38,319 nucleotides of DNA, taken from assembly GCF_013155395.1 (NCBI RefSeq), contig NZ_JABJWC010000034.1:1-38319 (forward strand), written 5' to 3'. The position numbers and the translations under genes were made by a program. The notes under the pieces were generated by a model. That model did no database searches, was not told where the DNA came from, and saw only the letters and a program-made list of their open reading frames with translations. This stretch comes from Komagataeibacter melomenusus. Lineage in GTDB: Bacteria; Pseudomonadota; Alphaproteobacteria; Acetobacterales; Acetobacteraceae. Shown in pieces: positions 27,333 to 36,921 of this stretch (position 1 is its first letter; each line of letters opens with the position of its first letter).

Positions 27333-30300
27333 ATGCCCAAACGGACAGACATCAGCTCCATCCTGATTATTGGCGCCGGCCCGATCGTGATCGGCCAGGC
27401 GTGCGAATTCGACTATTCCGGCGCACAGGCCTGCAAGGCCCTGAAGGAAGAGGGCTACCGCGTCATTCTGGTCAACTCCAACCCAGCCACGATCATGACC
27501 GATCCGGGGCTGGCGGATGCGACCTATATCGAGCCGATCACCCCGGAATTCGTCGAGCGCATCATCCTGCGTGAAAAGCCCGATGCGGTCCTGCCCACCA
27601 TGGGCGGGCAGACGGCGCTGAACACCGCCATGGCGCTCGACAAGTCCGGCTTCCTCAAGAAGCACAATGTCGAGCTGATCGGCGCCAATGCCGAGGTGAT
27701 CGACCGCGCCGAGGACCGCCAGAAATTCCGCGAGGCGATGGACGAGATCGGCATCGAGAGCCCGCGCAGCCTGATCGCCCATACGCTGGATGAAGCACGC
27801 GCAGCCCTTGCCACCGTGGGCCTGCCTTCGGTCATCCGCCCGTCCTTCACCATGGGCGGCTCGGGCGGCGGCATTGCCTATAACAGGGAGGAATTCGACC
27901 GCATCGTCACCTCCGGGCTTGATGCCTCCCCCACCACGGAAGTCCTGATCGAGGAATCCGTGCTGGGCTGGAAGGAGTACGAGATGGAGGTCGTGCGCGA
28001 CACGGCTGACAACTGCATCATCATCTGCTCCATCGAGAACATCGACCCGATGGGCGTGCATACCGGCGATTCCATCACCGTGGCCCCTGCCCTGACCCTG
28101 ACCGACAAGGAATACCAGCGCCTGCGCGACATGTCGCTGGCCTGCCTGCGCAAGATCGGGGTGGAGACCGGTGGCTCGAACGTGCAGTTCGGCATCAACC
28201 CCGCCGATGGCCGCGTCGTGGTGATCGAGATGAACCCGCGCGTGTCGCGCTCCTCCGCACTTGCCTCCAAGGCAACCGGCTTCCCCATCGCCAAGATCGC
28301 AGCCAAGCTGGCGGTGGGCTACACGCTTGATGAACTGACCAACGACATTACCGGCAGCACGCCGGCCTCGTTTGAACCCACGATCGATTACGTGGTGGTC
28401 AAGATCCCGCGCTTTACGTTCGAGAAGTTCCCCGGCACGCCTGCGCTGCTGTCCACGAGCATGAAGTCGGTTGGCGAGGCGATGGCCATTGGCCGCTCCT
28501 TCCCCGAGGCGATGCAGAAGGGCCTGCGCTCGATGGAAATCGGGCTGGCGGGCCTGGACCCGGTCGAGGCACCGGGCGATGGCGGGCCGGATGCCTTCCG
28601 CGCAGCGCTTTCGCAGCCGCGCCCCGAGCGCATCCTCATGGCGGCACAGGCCCTGCGCGCGGGGCTGAGCGTGGAAGACATTCACGATGCCTGCCGCTTC
28701 GAGCCGTGGTTCCTGCGCGAGCTGGCCAAGATCGTGGCCGCCGAGCACGCGGTGGTGCGTGACGGCCTGCCCGAGGATGCCGACAGCCTGCGCGCACTCA
28801 AGGCCATGGGCTTCTCCGACATCCAGCTTGCCCGCCTGTCCGGCACGCAGGCCGATGAGATCGCGAAGCTGCGCGAAGGCCGGGGTGTGACCCCTGTGTA
28901 CAAGCGCATCGACACCTGTGCCGGTGAGTTCGCCTCCCCCACGCCCTACATGTATTCCACCTATGAAGGCGGGTACGGCGTGCCGGAATGCGAAAGCAGG
29001 CCGACCGACCGCAAGAAGATCGTCATCCTTGGTGGTGGGCCGAACCGTATCGGCCAGGGCATCGAGTTCGACTATTGCTGCGTCCATGCCGCCTATGCCC
29101 TGCGCGAGGCCGGTTTCGAGACGATCATGGTCAACTGCAACCCCGAGACCGTCTCGACCGACTATGACACGTCGGACCGCCTGTATTTCGAGCCGCTGAC
29201 CGCCGAGGACGTGATCGCCCTGATCCGCCGCGAGCAGGAGAACGGCACGGTTCTGGGCTGCATCGTGCAGTATGGCGGGCAGACCCCGCTCAAGCTGTCA
29301 CGCGCGCTCGAGGCCGCGGGCATTCCCCTGCTCGGCACCCCGGCCGATGCGATCGACCGCGCGGAGGACCGCGAGCGCTTCCAGACCATGCTGCACAAGC
29401 TTGGCCTGCGCCAGCCCGCCAACGGCATTGCCCGCAGCCCGGCGGAAGCCGAGGCCGTGGCCGAGAAGATCGGCTACCCCGTCGTGGTCCGCCCGTCCTA
29501 CGTGCTGGGCGGGCGCGCGATGGAGATCGTGCATGACCGCGCCAGCCTGCAGCGCTACATGCGCGTAGCACTCCAGCTTGCGGGCGCTGAAGTGGCCAAT
29601 GGCCCGGTGCTGATCGACCACTACCTGAACGATGCGATCGAAGCCGACGTGGACTGCATTGCCGATGGCGGGGAAGTCTATGTGGCAGGCGTGATGGAAC
29701 ACATCGAGGAGGCGGGCATCCATTCGGGTGACAGCGCCTGCTCGCTGCCGCCCTACACGCTCTCGCCCGCCATCGTGACCGAACTCAAGGCCCAGACCGA
29801 GGCCATGGCGCGTGAACTCGGCATCGTGGGGCTGATGAACGTGCAGTACGCGATCAAGGGGCAGGAGATCTTCGTGCTCGAGGTCAATCCCCGCGCCTCG
29901 CGCACCGTGCCCTTCGTGGCCAAGGCGACCGGCGTGCCGGTGGCCAAGATCGGCGCGCGGGTCATGGCGGGGGCGAAGCTGGCCGAGTTCCGGCTCGATG
30001 ACCGCGCCGTCGCCCCGCATGTGGCGGTGAAGGAGGCGGTCTTCCCCTTCAACCGCTTCCCCGACGTGGATACGATCCTTGGCCCCGAGATGCGCTCGAC
30101 CGGCGAGGTCATGGGGCTTGATGCCTCGTTCGAGCGTGCCTTCGCCAAGTCGCAGCTTGCAGCGGGCGTGAAGCTGCCGCTTTCGGGCACGGTGTTCCTG
30201 TCGGTGCGCGATAGCGACAAGGCGGCCGCCAAGTCGATCGGCCGCCTGCTGGTCGAGATGGGCTTCAAGGTCGTGGCCACGCGCGGCACCGCCAAATACC

Positions 30301-30587
30301 TGCGTGAGGCCGGCATTGCGGTGGACGTGATCAACAAGGTGCTCGAAGGCCGCCCCAACTGTGTCGATGCCATCCGCTCGGGCGAGATCCAGATGGTCAT
30401 CAACACCGCCCAGGGTGCCCAGGCGGTCAGCGACAGCTTTGACATCCGCCGCTCCGCACTCACCCACGGCATTCCGCACTACACCACCATTGCGGGGGCG
30501 CGGGCCGCGACGCATGCCATTTCGGCCATGCGCGAGGGGGTTCTTGAAGTCGCGCCGCTTCAATCCTATTTTAAGGGATCATTCTGA
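27333..30587 (+). CDS. carB: Carbamoyl-phosphate synthase large subunit
   Basis: A 1084-residue synthetase making carbamoyl phosphate from bicarbonate, ammonia and two ATP. It has the duplicated ATP-grasp plan. The first half starts [20 protein letters not shown] and includes [13 protein letters not shown] near residue 175 and [20 protein letters not shown] near 300. The second half starts [20 protein letters not shown] near 565 and includes [20 protein letters not shown]. The C-terminal allosteric MGS-like domain runs from about 945 ([19 protein letters not shown]). All expected landmarks are in place. It is co-directional with carA and almost certainly co-transcribed. Confidence 0.98.
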   Translation: MPKRTDISSILIIGAGPIVIGQACEFDYSGAQACKALKEEGYRVILVNSNPATIMTDPGLADATYIEPITPEFVERIILREKPDAVLPTMGGQTALNTAMALDKSGFLKKHNVELIGANAEVIDRAEDRQKFREAMDEIGIESPRSLIAHTLDEARAALATVGLPSVIRPSFTMGGSGGGIAYNREEFDRIVTSGLDASPTTEVLIEESVLGWKEYEMEVVRDTADNCIIICSIENIDPMGVHTGDSITVAPALTLTDKEYQRLRDMSLACLRKIGVETGGSNVQFGINPADGRVVVIEMNPRVSRSSALASKATGFPIAKIAAKLAVGYTLDELTNDITGSTPASFEPTIDYVVVKIPRFTFEKFPGTPALLSTSMKSVGEAMAIGRSFPEAMQKGLRSMEIGLAGLDPVEAPGDGGPDAFRAALSQPRPERILMAAQALRAGLSVEDIHDACRFEPWFLRELAKIVAAEHAVVRDGLPEDADSLRALKAMGFSDIQLARLSGTQADEIAKLREGRGVTPVYKRIDTCAGEFASPTPYMYSTYEGGYGVPECESRPTDRKKIVILGGGPNRIGQGIEFDYCCVHAAYALREAGFETIMVNCNPETVSTDYDTSDRLYFEPLTAEDVIALIRREQENGTVLGCIVQYGGQTPLKLSRALEAAGIPLLGTPADAIDRAEDRERFQTMLHKLGLRQPANGIARSPAEAEAVAEKIGYPVVVRPSYVLGGRAMEIVHDRASLQRYMRVALQLAGAEVANGPVLIDHYLNDAIEADVDCIADGGEVYVAGVMEHIEEAGIHSGDSACSLPPYTLSPAIVTELKAQTEAMARELGIVGLMNVQYAIKGQEIFVLEVNPRASRTVPFVAKATGVPVAKIGARVMAGAKLAEFRLDDRAVAPHVAVKEAVFPFNRFPDVDTILGPEMRSTGEVMGLDASFERAFAKSQLAAGVKLPLSGTVFLSVRDSDKAAAKSIGRLLVEMGFKVVATRGTAKYLREAGIAVDVINKVLEGRPNCVDAIRSGEIQMVINTAQGAQAVSDSFDIRRSALTHGIPHYTTIAGARAATHAISAMREGVLEVAPLQSYFKGSF

Positions 30588-30597
30588 GCGCATCGCC

Positions 30598-30647
30598 ACG
30601 ACGCGGGTGGTCTGCTGGTCCCTGGGCTGGCAGGCTGCCCGCGTCGT
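30598..30647 (+). other. Long stem-loop between carB and greA
   Basis: ACGACGCGGG (30598-30607) and CCCGCGTCGT (30638-30647) are perfectly complementary over ten bases around a GC-rich 30-base loop. It starts 10 bp after the carB stop. No run of T follows, so it is not a typical Rho-independent terminator. It could slow decay or reduce read-through between carB and greA. Confidence 0.4.
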
Positions 30648-30721
30648 ATTACAGGCAATACGCCCGGACACAGCAACCAACCGTCAGTTGCGCAAACTGA
30701 CCTTCACCTCGGGGACAAACC

Positions 30722-31195
30722 TTGCAGAAATTTCCGATGACAGCCCCCGGGCTCGAACGGCTTGAAGACGAACTGCGCAAGCTCAAGAGTGAAGAACGCC
30801 CCGCGATCATACGTGCCATTGCCGAAGCGCGGAGCCATGGCGACCTTTCGGAAAACGCGGAATACCATGCAGCCCGCGAACGCCAGTCCTTTACCGAAGG
30901 CCGCATCCAGGAACTTGAGGAAATCGTCTCCTCCGTCGAGGTGATCGATCCGGCCTCGCTCTCGGGCGACCAGGTCAAGTTCGGCGCGCGCGTGAAACTG
31001 GTGGATGAGGAAACCGACAAGGAAGCCACCTACCAGATCGTGGGCGTGTACGAGGCCGACATCAAGCAGGGGCTCCTGTCCATCTCCTCGCCGCTGGCCA
31101 AGTCGCTGATTGGCAAGAGCGTGGGCGACAGCGTATCCGTGCCCGCCCCCGGCGGCGACCGGACCTACGAAATCCTGGAAGTTACCTACGGCTAG
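30722..31195 (+). CDS. greA: Transcription elongation factor GreA
   Basis: A 157-residue GreA that rescues backtracked RNA polymerase by stimulating transcript cleavage. The N-terminal coiled coil carries the typical IAEARSHGDLSENAEYHAAR segment with the acidic tip (near residue 40). The C-terminal domain reads GARVKLVDEET and ISSPLAKSLIGKSVGD. The best start is TTG at 30722, which gives the canonical length and the family's M-x-K-x-P-M-T opening; ATG 30737 would shorten it by five residues. It is preceded by a 134-bp gap containing a stem-loop and followed 11 bp later by the threonine dehydratase gene. Confidence 0.95.
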   Translation: MQKFPMTAPGLERLEDELRKLKSEERPAIIRAIAEARSHGDLSENAEYHAARERQSFTEGRIQELEEIVSSVEVIDPASLSGDQVKFGARVKLVDEETDKEATYQIVGVYEADIKQGLLSISSPLAKSLIGKSVGDSVSVPAPGGDRTYEILEVTYG

Positions 31196-31206
31196 GCCAT
31201 GAACCC

Positions 31207-32403
31207 GTGATCACGCTTGAAGACATCACCGCTGCCGCAAAGCGGATAAAGGGGCGCGTACTGCACACGCCTACCATACCGTGCCAGACCCTCTCGCGCG
31301 CGATCGGCGCGGATATCGTGCTCAAGCTCGATAACCTGCAGGCGGTGGGCTCGTTCAAGGAGCGCGGGGCGGCCAACAAGCTTGCCCTGCTGACCCCGGC
31401 CGAGCGTGAACGCGGCGTGATTACCGTATCAGCGGGCAACCATGCCCAGGGTGTTGCCCGCCATGCCTCGCTGCTGGGCATTGACGCGGTGATTGTCATG
31501 CCGCGCTTCACCCCTGCCGCCAAGGTCACGCGCACGGCCGCGTGGGGGGCCACCGTGGTGCTGGAAGGCGACAACTTTGCCGAGGCCACGGCACATGCCA
31601 ACATGCTGTGCCAGCGCGAAGGCAGGGTGTTCGTGCACCCCTATGACGACCCCGAGGTCATGGCCGGACAGGGCACGTTTGCGCTCGAACTGTTCGAGGA
31701 TGCAGGCCCGCTCGATACGTTTGTCTGCCCCATTGGCGGCGGCGGCCTGCTTTCAGGCTGCGCCGTGGCCGGGCGGGCGCTCCAGCCGGGCATGGACATC
31801 ATCGGCGTGCAGGTGGAAAACTATTCCTCGCTCGCAGGCTTCCCCGGTGATGAGGTGATGCCGCCGGGCGGCGCCACCATTGCCGAGGGCATTGCAGTGC
31901 TGCAGATCGGCCGCCAGCCGCTCGAGGTCATTCGTGAACTCGTATCAAATGTGCTGGTCGTGCCTGAAAGTGCGATTGAAACGGCCATTACCATGCTGGC
32001 CGAAGGAGCCAAGCAGGTAAGCGAAGGCGCGGGCGCCACGGCGCTGGCCGCCGTGCTGACCTATCCCGAACTGTTCCGGGGCAAGCGCGTGGCGCTGCCC
32101 ATTACGGGTGGCAATATCGACAGCCGCATCCTGGCCAATACCCTGCTGCGCTCGCTGCTGCGCGACGGGCGACTGTTATGCCTGAAGATGGAAATACCCG
32201 ACCGCCCCGGCGTGCTGGCCGACATCTCGCGCAAGATTGGCGATGAGGGCGGCAACATCATCGAGGTCTCGCACCAGCGCCTGTTCACCACGCCCAGCGT
32301 GCAGGCTGCCGAGCTTGAGGTCATGATCGAGGCGCGTGACCCCGAACATGCCAGGGCACTCGAGGCCGAACTGGCCAAGACCTATATCGTGCGCCGCGCC
32401 TGA
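31207..32403 (+). CDS. ilvA: Threonine ammonia-lyase (threonine dehydratase) with C-terminal ACT domain
   Basis: A 398-residue pyridoxal-phosphate enzyme converting threonine to 2-oxobutanoate and ammonia, the entry to isoleucine synthesis. The PLP lysine is Lys51 in GSFKERGA. The cofactor phosphate loop is GGGGLLSG, and SAGNHAQG is also present. Residues 325-398 form an ACT domain (IPDRPGVLADISRKIGDEGG), so feedback control is likely. The size matches the short, single-ACT form rather than the long IlvA with two regulatory repeats; a catabolic TdcB-like role is the alternative. The start is GTG 31207. A palindromic repeat begins 20 bp after the stop and probably ends the transcript. Confidence 0.92.
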   Translation: MITLEDITAAAKRIKGRVLHTPTIPCQTLSRAIGADIVLKLDNLQAVGSFKERGAANKLALLTPAERERGVITVSAGNHAQGVARHASLLGIDAVIVMPRFTPAAKVTRTAAWGATVVLEGDNFAEATAHANMLCQREGRVFVHPYDDPEVMAGQGTFALELFEDAGPLDTFVCPIGGGGLLSGCAVAGRALQPGMDIIGVQVENYSSLAGFPGDEVMPPGGATIAEGIAVLQIGRQPLEVIRELVSNVLVVPESAIETAITMLAEGAKQVSEGAGATALAAVLTYPELFRGKRVALPITGGNIDSRILANTLLRSLLRDGRLLCLKMEIPDRPGVLADISRKIGDEGGNIIEVSHQRLFTTPSVQAAELEVMIEARDPEHARALEAELAKTYIVRRA

Positions 32404-32423
32404 CGCGGGCGCCCAAAACAGAA

Positions 32424-32509
32424 GATAAAAGTTTTTGGTGAAGCTTTTTTCAAAAAGCTTCGAAGAACGCCGCCTTTTTGAAAAAAGACGGCACCCAAAA
32501 ACTTTTATC
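32424..32509 (+). repeat. Three-stem palindromic repeat, copy A (also likely terminator)
   Basis: An 86-bp AT-rich element. The outer arms GATAAAAGTTTTTGG (32424-32438) and CCAAAAACTTTTATC (32495-32509) are a perfect 15-bp inverted repeat. Inside are two further hairpins: GAAGCTTTTT with AAAAAGCTTC (32440-32461), and GCCGCCTTTTT with AAAAAAGACGGC (one mismatch, 32469-32492). The whole could fold as a cloverleaf. A T-rich run follows, so it may also terminate ilvA transcription. An inverted, roughly 88-percent-identical copy (by eye) is at 33266-33344. It has no coding capacity. Confidence 0.85.
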
Positions 32510-32588
32510 ATTTTTTATCAATGAATTATTTTTAAACCGTTGCTTAAAATCACAGACCTGCAGGGCAGCATATATAGCTCCGTGGGTT

Positions 32589-33248
32589 TCATTTCGTACC
32601 AAACAGCCGGTCACCCGCATCGCCCAGGCCAGGGCGGATATAGCCGTGCTCATCCAGCCCGCGATCAATGGCGCAGGTCACGATCCGCACATCGGGGTGC
32701 GCGCGGCGCAGGCAGGCCACCCCTTCGGGCGAGGCAAGCAGACATACGAACACCATCCTGTTGCACCCGGCCTGCTTCAGCCGGTCAATGGCCGCCACGG
32801 CGCTGTGGCCCGTGGCCAGCATGGGGTCGACCACAAGGCAGATGCGGTTGCCGACATCATCGGGCAGCTTGAGGTAATATTCGACCGGCTCCAGCGTTTC
32901 GGGGTCGCGGTACAGCCCCACATGGCCAATACGCGCCGAGGGTACGAGGTCGAGCAGCCCGTCAAGAATGCCATTGCCCGCGCGCAGGATGGAAACAAGG
33001 CACAGCTTCTTGCCCGCCAGCCGCCATGCCTCCATGCGCTCGAGCGGGGTGTCGATTTCAACCGGCTCAACCGGCAGGTCGCGCATCGCCTCATAGCCCA
33101 GCAGCAGGCTAAGTTCACGCGCCAGCCTGCGGAATTCCCCGGTCGAGGTCTGGCGTTCGCGCATCAGCGTCAGCTTGTGCTGCACCAGCGGGTGATCGAC
33201 AACAACAACACCCGCATCATGCGGGGGGGCAGGCTCGGTCATCTTCAT
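32589..33248 (-). CDS. upp: Uracil phosphoribosyltransferase
   Basis: A 219-residue salvage enzyme that makes UMP from uracil and PRPP. It shows [20 protein letters not shown] at the start, [16 protein letters not shown] near residue 87, the PRPP-binding [13 protein letters not shown] near 138, and the C-terminal uracil-binding [20 protein letters not shown]. The loop has His where E. coli has Gly (ATGGS to ATGHS), a tolerated family variation. The gene lies alone between two inverted copies of the palindromic repeat. Candidate starts are ATG 33248 and ATG 33242. Confidence 0.96.
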   Translation of the reverse strand: MKMTEPAPPHDAGVVVVDHPLVQHKLTLMRERQTSTGEFRRLARELSLLLGYEAMRDLPVEPVEIDTPLERMEAWRLAGKKLCLVSILRAGNGILDGLLDLVPSARIGHVGLYRDPETLEPVEYYLKLPDDVGNRICLVVDPMLATGHSAVAAIDRLKQAGCNRMVFVCLLASPEGVACLRRAHPDVRIVTCAIDRGLDEHGYIRPGLGDAGDRLFGTK

Positions 33249-33265
33249 TCCTTATACACAGTCAT

Positions 33266-33344
33266 GAAAGTTTTCGGGGGCCGCCTTTTTCACAAAGGCG
33301 GCCTTCTTCGAAGCTTTTTGAAAAAAGCTTCACCAAAAACTTTC
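33266..33344 (-). repeat. Three-stem palindromic repeat, copy B (inverted relative to copy A)
   Basis: A 79-bp element whose reverse complement matches copy A over nearly its full length, including an exact shared block of about 40 bases from AAAGTTTTTGG to GCTTCGAAGAA. The outer arms are shorter (GAAAGTTTT with AAAACTTTC, 9 bp). It fills the gap between msrB and upp, starting 14 bp after the msrB stop, and can act as the msrB terminator. Confidence 0.85.
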
Positions 33345-33358
33345 TCCCGGTGCCTGCT

Positions 33359-33760
33359 TCAGGCGGCACCGTCACGCGGCACGAATGTCAGGGCCAGCCC
33401 GTTCATGCAATAGCGCAGCCCGGTCGGCGGCGGCCCGTCGGGAAACACGTGGCCCAGATGCCCGTGGCAGTGCGCGCAGTGCACCTCCGTGCGGGTCATG
33501 CCGTGGCTGGTATCGGTGGTGGTGCCCACGGCGCCGGGTATGGCCTCGAAAAACGAGGGCCAGCCGCTGCCACTTTCATATTTCGCGGCGGAATGGAACA
33601 GCGGCGCGCCACAATCCGCGCAACGATATTCACCAGCACGCTTTTCATTGTTCAGCGGGCTGGAGCCGGGGCGCTCGGTGCCGTGTTCGCGCATGATGCG
33701 CAACTGCTCGGGGCTCAGGCAGCCGCATGCGGCGGCCCCCTTGCTTGCGGGATCAGACAT
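33359..33760 (-). CDS. msrB: Peptide-methionine (R)-S-oxide reductase
   Basis: A 133-residue MsrB that repairs the R-form of oxidised methionine in proteins. The zinc-binding CxxC pairs are YRCADCG (near residue 46) and VHCAHCHGHLGHVFPDGP (near 94). The catalytic cysteine lies in GLRYCMNGLAL near the C terminus, and the substrate-pocket GSGWPSFFE is present. The start is ATG 33760 with AGGAAGG eight bases upstream; a longer reading reaches into the gpmI promoter region and is unlikely. It is divergent from gpmI across 93 bp. Confidence 0.95.
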   Translation of the reverse strand: MSDPASKGAAACGCLSPEQLRIMREHGTERPGSSPLNNEKRAGEYRCADCGAPLFHSAAKYESGSGWPSFFEAIPGAVGTTTDTSHGMTRTEVHCAHCHGHLGHVFPDGPPPTGLRYCMNGLALTFVPRDGAA

Positions 33761-33853
33761 GGCTGCTTCCTTCCTTTGGCTACAGAGGCATTTGACGCTG
33801 AACGCTTTTAGGGCATCATGCCATACAAAATAAAACAGGGAGAAAATAACCCC

Positions 33854-35410
33854 ATGAACGACCATGAATCGGTGAACAGGCCCCCCCGCCCCGTCATGCT
33901 GGTGGTGCTTGATGGATTCGGCTGGCGCGAGGATGACGCCAATAACGCCGTCAGGGCCGCCCGTACCCCCGCTTTTGATAAATTATGGGCGACCGGCCCC
34001 CGCGCCTTCCTCAAGACCTGTGGCGAGGATGTGGGCCTGCCAAACGGGCAGATGGGCAATTCCGAGGTTGGCCACCTCAATATCGGCGCGGGCCGCGTGG
34101 TCATGCAGGAACTGCCACGCATCAGCACGGGCCTGGCCGATGGCACGGTGGCGAACAGCGCGGTGATGCACGATTTCATTGCCGCGCTGAAAAAAACCGG
34201 CGGCACCTGCCACCTCATGGGCCTCGTCTCGCCCGGCGGCGTGCATGCGCACCAGGACCACGCGGTAGCCCTCGCCCGCATCGTGCGCGCGGCGGGCGTG
34301 CCGGTGACCATGCACATCTTTACCGATGGCCGCGACACCGCCCCGCAATCCGGGCACGGCTATGTGTGCAGGCTGCTCTCGGCCCTGCCCGAGGGCACGC
34401 GCATCGGCACCGTGTCGGGCCGCTATTACGCCATGGACCGCGACCGCCGCTGGGAGCGGGTGGAGAAGACCTACAACGCCATCGTGGCCGGTGAAGGCCC
34501 GCATGCGGGCGATGCGCTCGACGTGCTCGACAAGGCCTATGAGGCGGGCACCACCGATGAATTCGTCATCCCCACCGTCATTGGCGAATATGGCGGCATG
34601 CGCGATGGCGACGGGGTGCTGAGCTTCAACTTCCGCGCCGACCGCATCCGCCAGTTGCTCGATGCGCTGCTCGAACCGGGTTTTGAAGGGTTCACCCGCA
34701 CGAAGCTCGTCAATCTGGCCGCCGTCACCGGCATGACCCGCTACAGCGACCGGCTGGCCGAACTGATGACCGTGCTCTTCCCGCCCGAGGCGCTGCACGA
34801 CCTGCTGGGCGATGTGGTGAGTGCGGCAGGGCTGAAGCAACTGCGCATGGCCGAGACGGAAAAATACCCCCATGTCACCTACTTCCTCAATGGCGGGCGC
34901 GAAGCGCAGCTTGCGGGCGAGGACCGGATCATGGTGCCCTCCCCCAAAGTCGCGACCTATGACCTCCAGCCCGAAATGTCGGCCCCCGAACTGACCGACC
35001 GCGCAGTCGAGGCGATCGGCAGCGGCAAATATGACCTGATCGTGCTCAACTTCGCCAATGCCGACATGGTGGGCCATACCGGCGTGCTGGCCGCCGCCAT
35101 CAAGGCGGTCGAGGCGGTCGATACCGGGCTGGGCCGCATTGCCAGCGCCATCGAACACGCAGGCGGCGCATTGCTGGTCACCGCCGATCACGGTAATGCG
35201 GAAACCATGTTCGACCCCGAAACCAATGGCCCCCATACCGCCCACACGCTCAACGTGGTGCCCGTGGTGCTGGCCGGTGGCCCACGGGGCGTGGGGCTGC
35301 ATGATGGCCGCCTGGCCGATCTGGCGCCCACGCTGCTGCAACTCATGCACCTGCCCCAGCCCGCCGCCATGACCGGGCGCTCGCTGCTTGATGGGCCTGC
35401 GCCATCCTGA
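33854..35410 (+). CDS. gpmI: 2,3-bisphosphoglycerate-independent phosphoglycerate mutase
   Basis: A 518-residue metal-dependent mutase interconverting 3- and 2-phosphoglycerate in glycolysis. The alkaline-phosphatase-like core has metal ligand Asp20 in VVLDGFG, the phospho-serine Ser70 in GQMGNSEVGH, and C-terminal ligands in NFANADMVGHTG and VTADHGNAE. The inserted transferase domain contains HIFTDGRDTAPQSG and VSGRYYAMDRDRRWERV. I chose ATG 33854 (GGGAGAAAA upstream) because it gives the usual length; ATG 33818, which has AGGG just upstream, would add 12 residues. A terminator-like hairpin follows, then the EnvC-like gene. Confidence 0.95.
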   Translation: MNDHESVNRPPRPVMLVVLDGFGWREDDANNAVRAARTPAFDKLWATGPRAFLKTCGEDVGLPNGQMGNSEVGHLNIGAGRVVMQELPRISTGLADGTVANSAVMHDFIAALKKTGGTCHLMGLVSPGGVHAHQDHAVALARIVRAAGVPVTMHIFTDGRDTAPQSGHGYVCRLLSALPEGTRIGTVSGRYYAMDRDRRWERVEKTYNAIVAGEGPHAGDALDVLDKAYEAGTTDEFVIPTVIGEYGGMRDGDGVLSFNFRADRIRQLLDALLEPGFEGFTRTKLVNLAAVTGMTRYSDRLAELMTVLFPPEALHDLLGDVVSAAGLKQLRMAETEKYPHVTYFLNGGREAQLAGEDRIMVPSPKVATYDLQPEMSAPELTDRAVEAIGSGKYDLIVLNFANADMVGHTGVLAAAIKAVEAVDTGLGRIASAIEHAGGALLVTADHGNAETMFDPETNGPHTAHTLNVVPVVLAGGPRGVGLHDGRLADLAPTLLQLMHLPQPAAMTGRSLLDGPAPS

Positions 35411-35431
35411 CACCACGCCTGCACCCTGAGG

Positions 35432-35472
35432 CCCGCTGGCCGGTCCGCCTGGCCAGCGGGTTCGTGTTTTTA
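35432..35472 (+). terminator. Terminator-like hairpin after gpmI, overlapping the start of the next gene
   Basis: CCCGCTGGCC (35432-35441) pairs perfectly with GGCCAGCGGG (35451-35460) around a 9-base loop, followed by TTCGTGTTTTTA. This looks like a Rho-independent terminator 21 bp past the gpmI stop. Its T-rich tail contains the GTG at 35464 used as start of the EnvC-like gene. It may act as an attenuator between the two genes. Confidence 0.6.
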
Positions 35473-36774
35473 TGCGCAGCCCATGCACCGGCCGGGGCCG
35501 TATCCACCCATGCGGGGGGCGGCACGGCCCATGCCCGCGCGGGTCATGCCACGCACGCCACACCCCATGCCGCCACGGCCAGCGAGCAGCGCATCCGCCA
35601 GCAACTCGAGGCCGCGCGCACAGCACATGAAACCCTGCTGGCGCGCGAGCAGCAGCAGGCCCATGACCTCGAGGCCCGCCGCAGGGAAGAGCAGCAGGCG
35701 CGTGAACAGGCCCGTGCGGATGCCGAGAAAGCCGCCAGCCTGTCCGCCGCCACGGTGGATGCCACCGCCCGGCTGCAACAGACCGAGCAGCAGGCCGCCG
35801 ACCTTGATGACCGTATCAAGGACCTGCATGCCGAGCAGGCCGCCCTTCGCCAGCAGCTTGCAGCCCAGGTCGCCCGCCTCGCCCCCCTGCTGCCACTGGC
35901 CGAGCGCCTGTCGCTCTACCCCGCCGACACCCTGCTGGCCGTGCCGCTGCCAGCCGACCGCGCCGTGACCGGCCTGCTGGTGGTGCATGGCATGATGACC
36001 GACATCGCCCGGCAGGCCCGCGCCATACATGACCGCCGCGCCCGCCTGCTTGCACTTGATGGCGAACTGGCCAGCCAGCAGCAGCAGATGCGCCAGGTGG
36101 TAACCCAGCGCGAAACCCAGCGCGATACGGTCAACCGCGCGGCCCATGCCGCCCTCGAGGCCCAGCAGCGCTCGAATGCCGCAGCCCAGAGCGCGACCCA
36201 GGCGGTGGAAGACGCCGCCCGCCGTGCCTCAAGCGTGCAGGACGCCATCACCCGCATCGAGGAAACCGAGGATCAGGCCGAAAAAAACCTGGAACAGGCC
36301 GCCCGCGCCGCCGAGCGCGCGCATAACATGCAGGCCGCCACCGCCGCCCGCCGCCAGGCGCATGAAATGGCCGATGGCGCCGGCCCCGGCATCAGCACCG
36401 CCAACGCCAGCGCGGGCGCGCCCGTGGCGGGCACGGTGCTGACCGCCTGGGGCCACCCGACCGAAAGCGGGCCTGCCACCGGCATCACCTACGCGCCCCC
36501 CTCGCGCGCCAGCGTGCGCGCGCCATGCACGGGGCGCATTGATTTTGCCGGGCCATTCCGTACCTATGGCCAGATGATGATCCTTGACTGTGGCAAGCAT
36601 TACCGTTTCGTGCTGGCGGGCCTGGGCGAGATCGCGGTGGCCGCGGGCCAGCAGGTCAGCCACGGGGCGGCGGTGGGCCAGATGCCGCAATGGAGCGGCA
36701 GCGGCGCGCGGCCCACCCTGTTCGTGCAACTGCGCCACGGGGGGAGCACGGTCAACCCGGCGCCATACCTGTAA
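35464..36774 (+). CDS. envC: Murein hydrolase activator EnvC-like protein
   Basis: A 436-residue periplasmic protein. A coiled coil fills about residues 42-135 and 200-310, very rich in Gln, Ala and Arg. The C-terminal LytM/M23-like domain runs from about 322 (GTVLTAWGHP) to the end (RHGGSTVNPAPYL). The His and Asp zinc ligands of active M23 peptidases are not in place, as in EnvC, which activates amidases instead of cutting peptidoglycan. No ATG exists near the start. GTG 35464 gives a short lead (MFLCAAHAPAGA). The same frame is open upstream, and residues encoded there (RWPVRLASGF) would complete a better signal peptide, so a CTG start at 35419 or 35407 is possible. It sits between gpmI and ctpA, a common alphaproteobacterial order. 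Confidence 0.85.
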   Translation: MFLCAAHAPAGAVSTHAGGGTAHARAGHATHATPHAATASEQRIRQQLEAARTAHETLLAREQQQAHDLEARRREEQQAREQARADAEKAASLSAATVDATARLQQTEQQAADLDDRIKDLHAEQAALRQQLAAQVARLAPLLPLAERLSLYPADTLLAVPLPADRAVTGLLVVHGMMTDIARQARAIHDRRARLLALDGELASQQQQMRQVVTQRETQRDTVNRAAHAALEAQQRSNAAAQSATQAVEDAARRASSVQDAITRIEETEDQAEKNLEQAARAAERAHNMQAATAARRQAHEMADGAGPGISTANASAGAPVAGTVLTAWGHPTESGPATGITYAPPSRASVRAPCTGRIDFAGPFRTYGQMMILDCGKHYRFVLAGLGEIAVAAGQQVSHGAAVGQMPQWSGSGARPTLFVQLRHGGSTVNPAPYL

Positions 36775-36921
36775 TGGCGCGCAAGGCGGTTTTATCCCCA
36801 CGCAGGTTCGGTATATGCTACCGACCCGTGACGGATGGGCAAGACCACGTTACAACGCAACGCGAAGATTACGTGCAGGCCTGCCGGAGCATGGCGGCGG
36901 GCACCCAGGAGACAACGACGC

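Noticed and set aside
27093-29087. A 664-codon minus-strand frame opposite carA/carB
   Set aside because: Antisense to carB with no recognisable domains. carB is complete on the plus strand.
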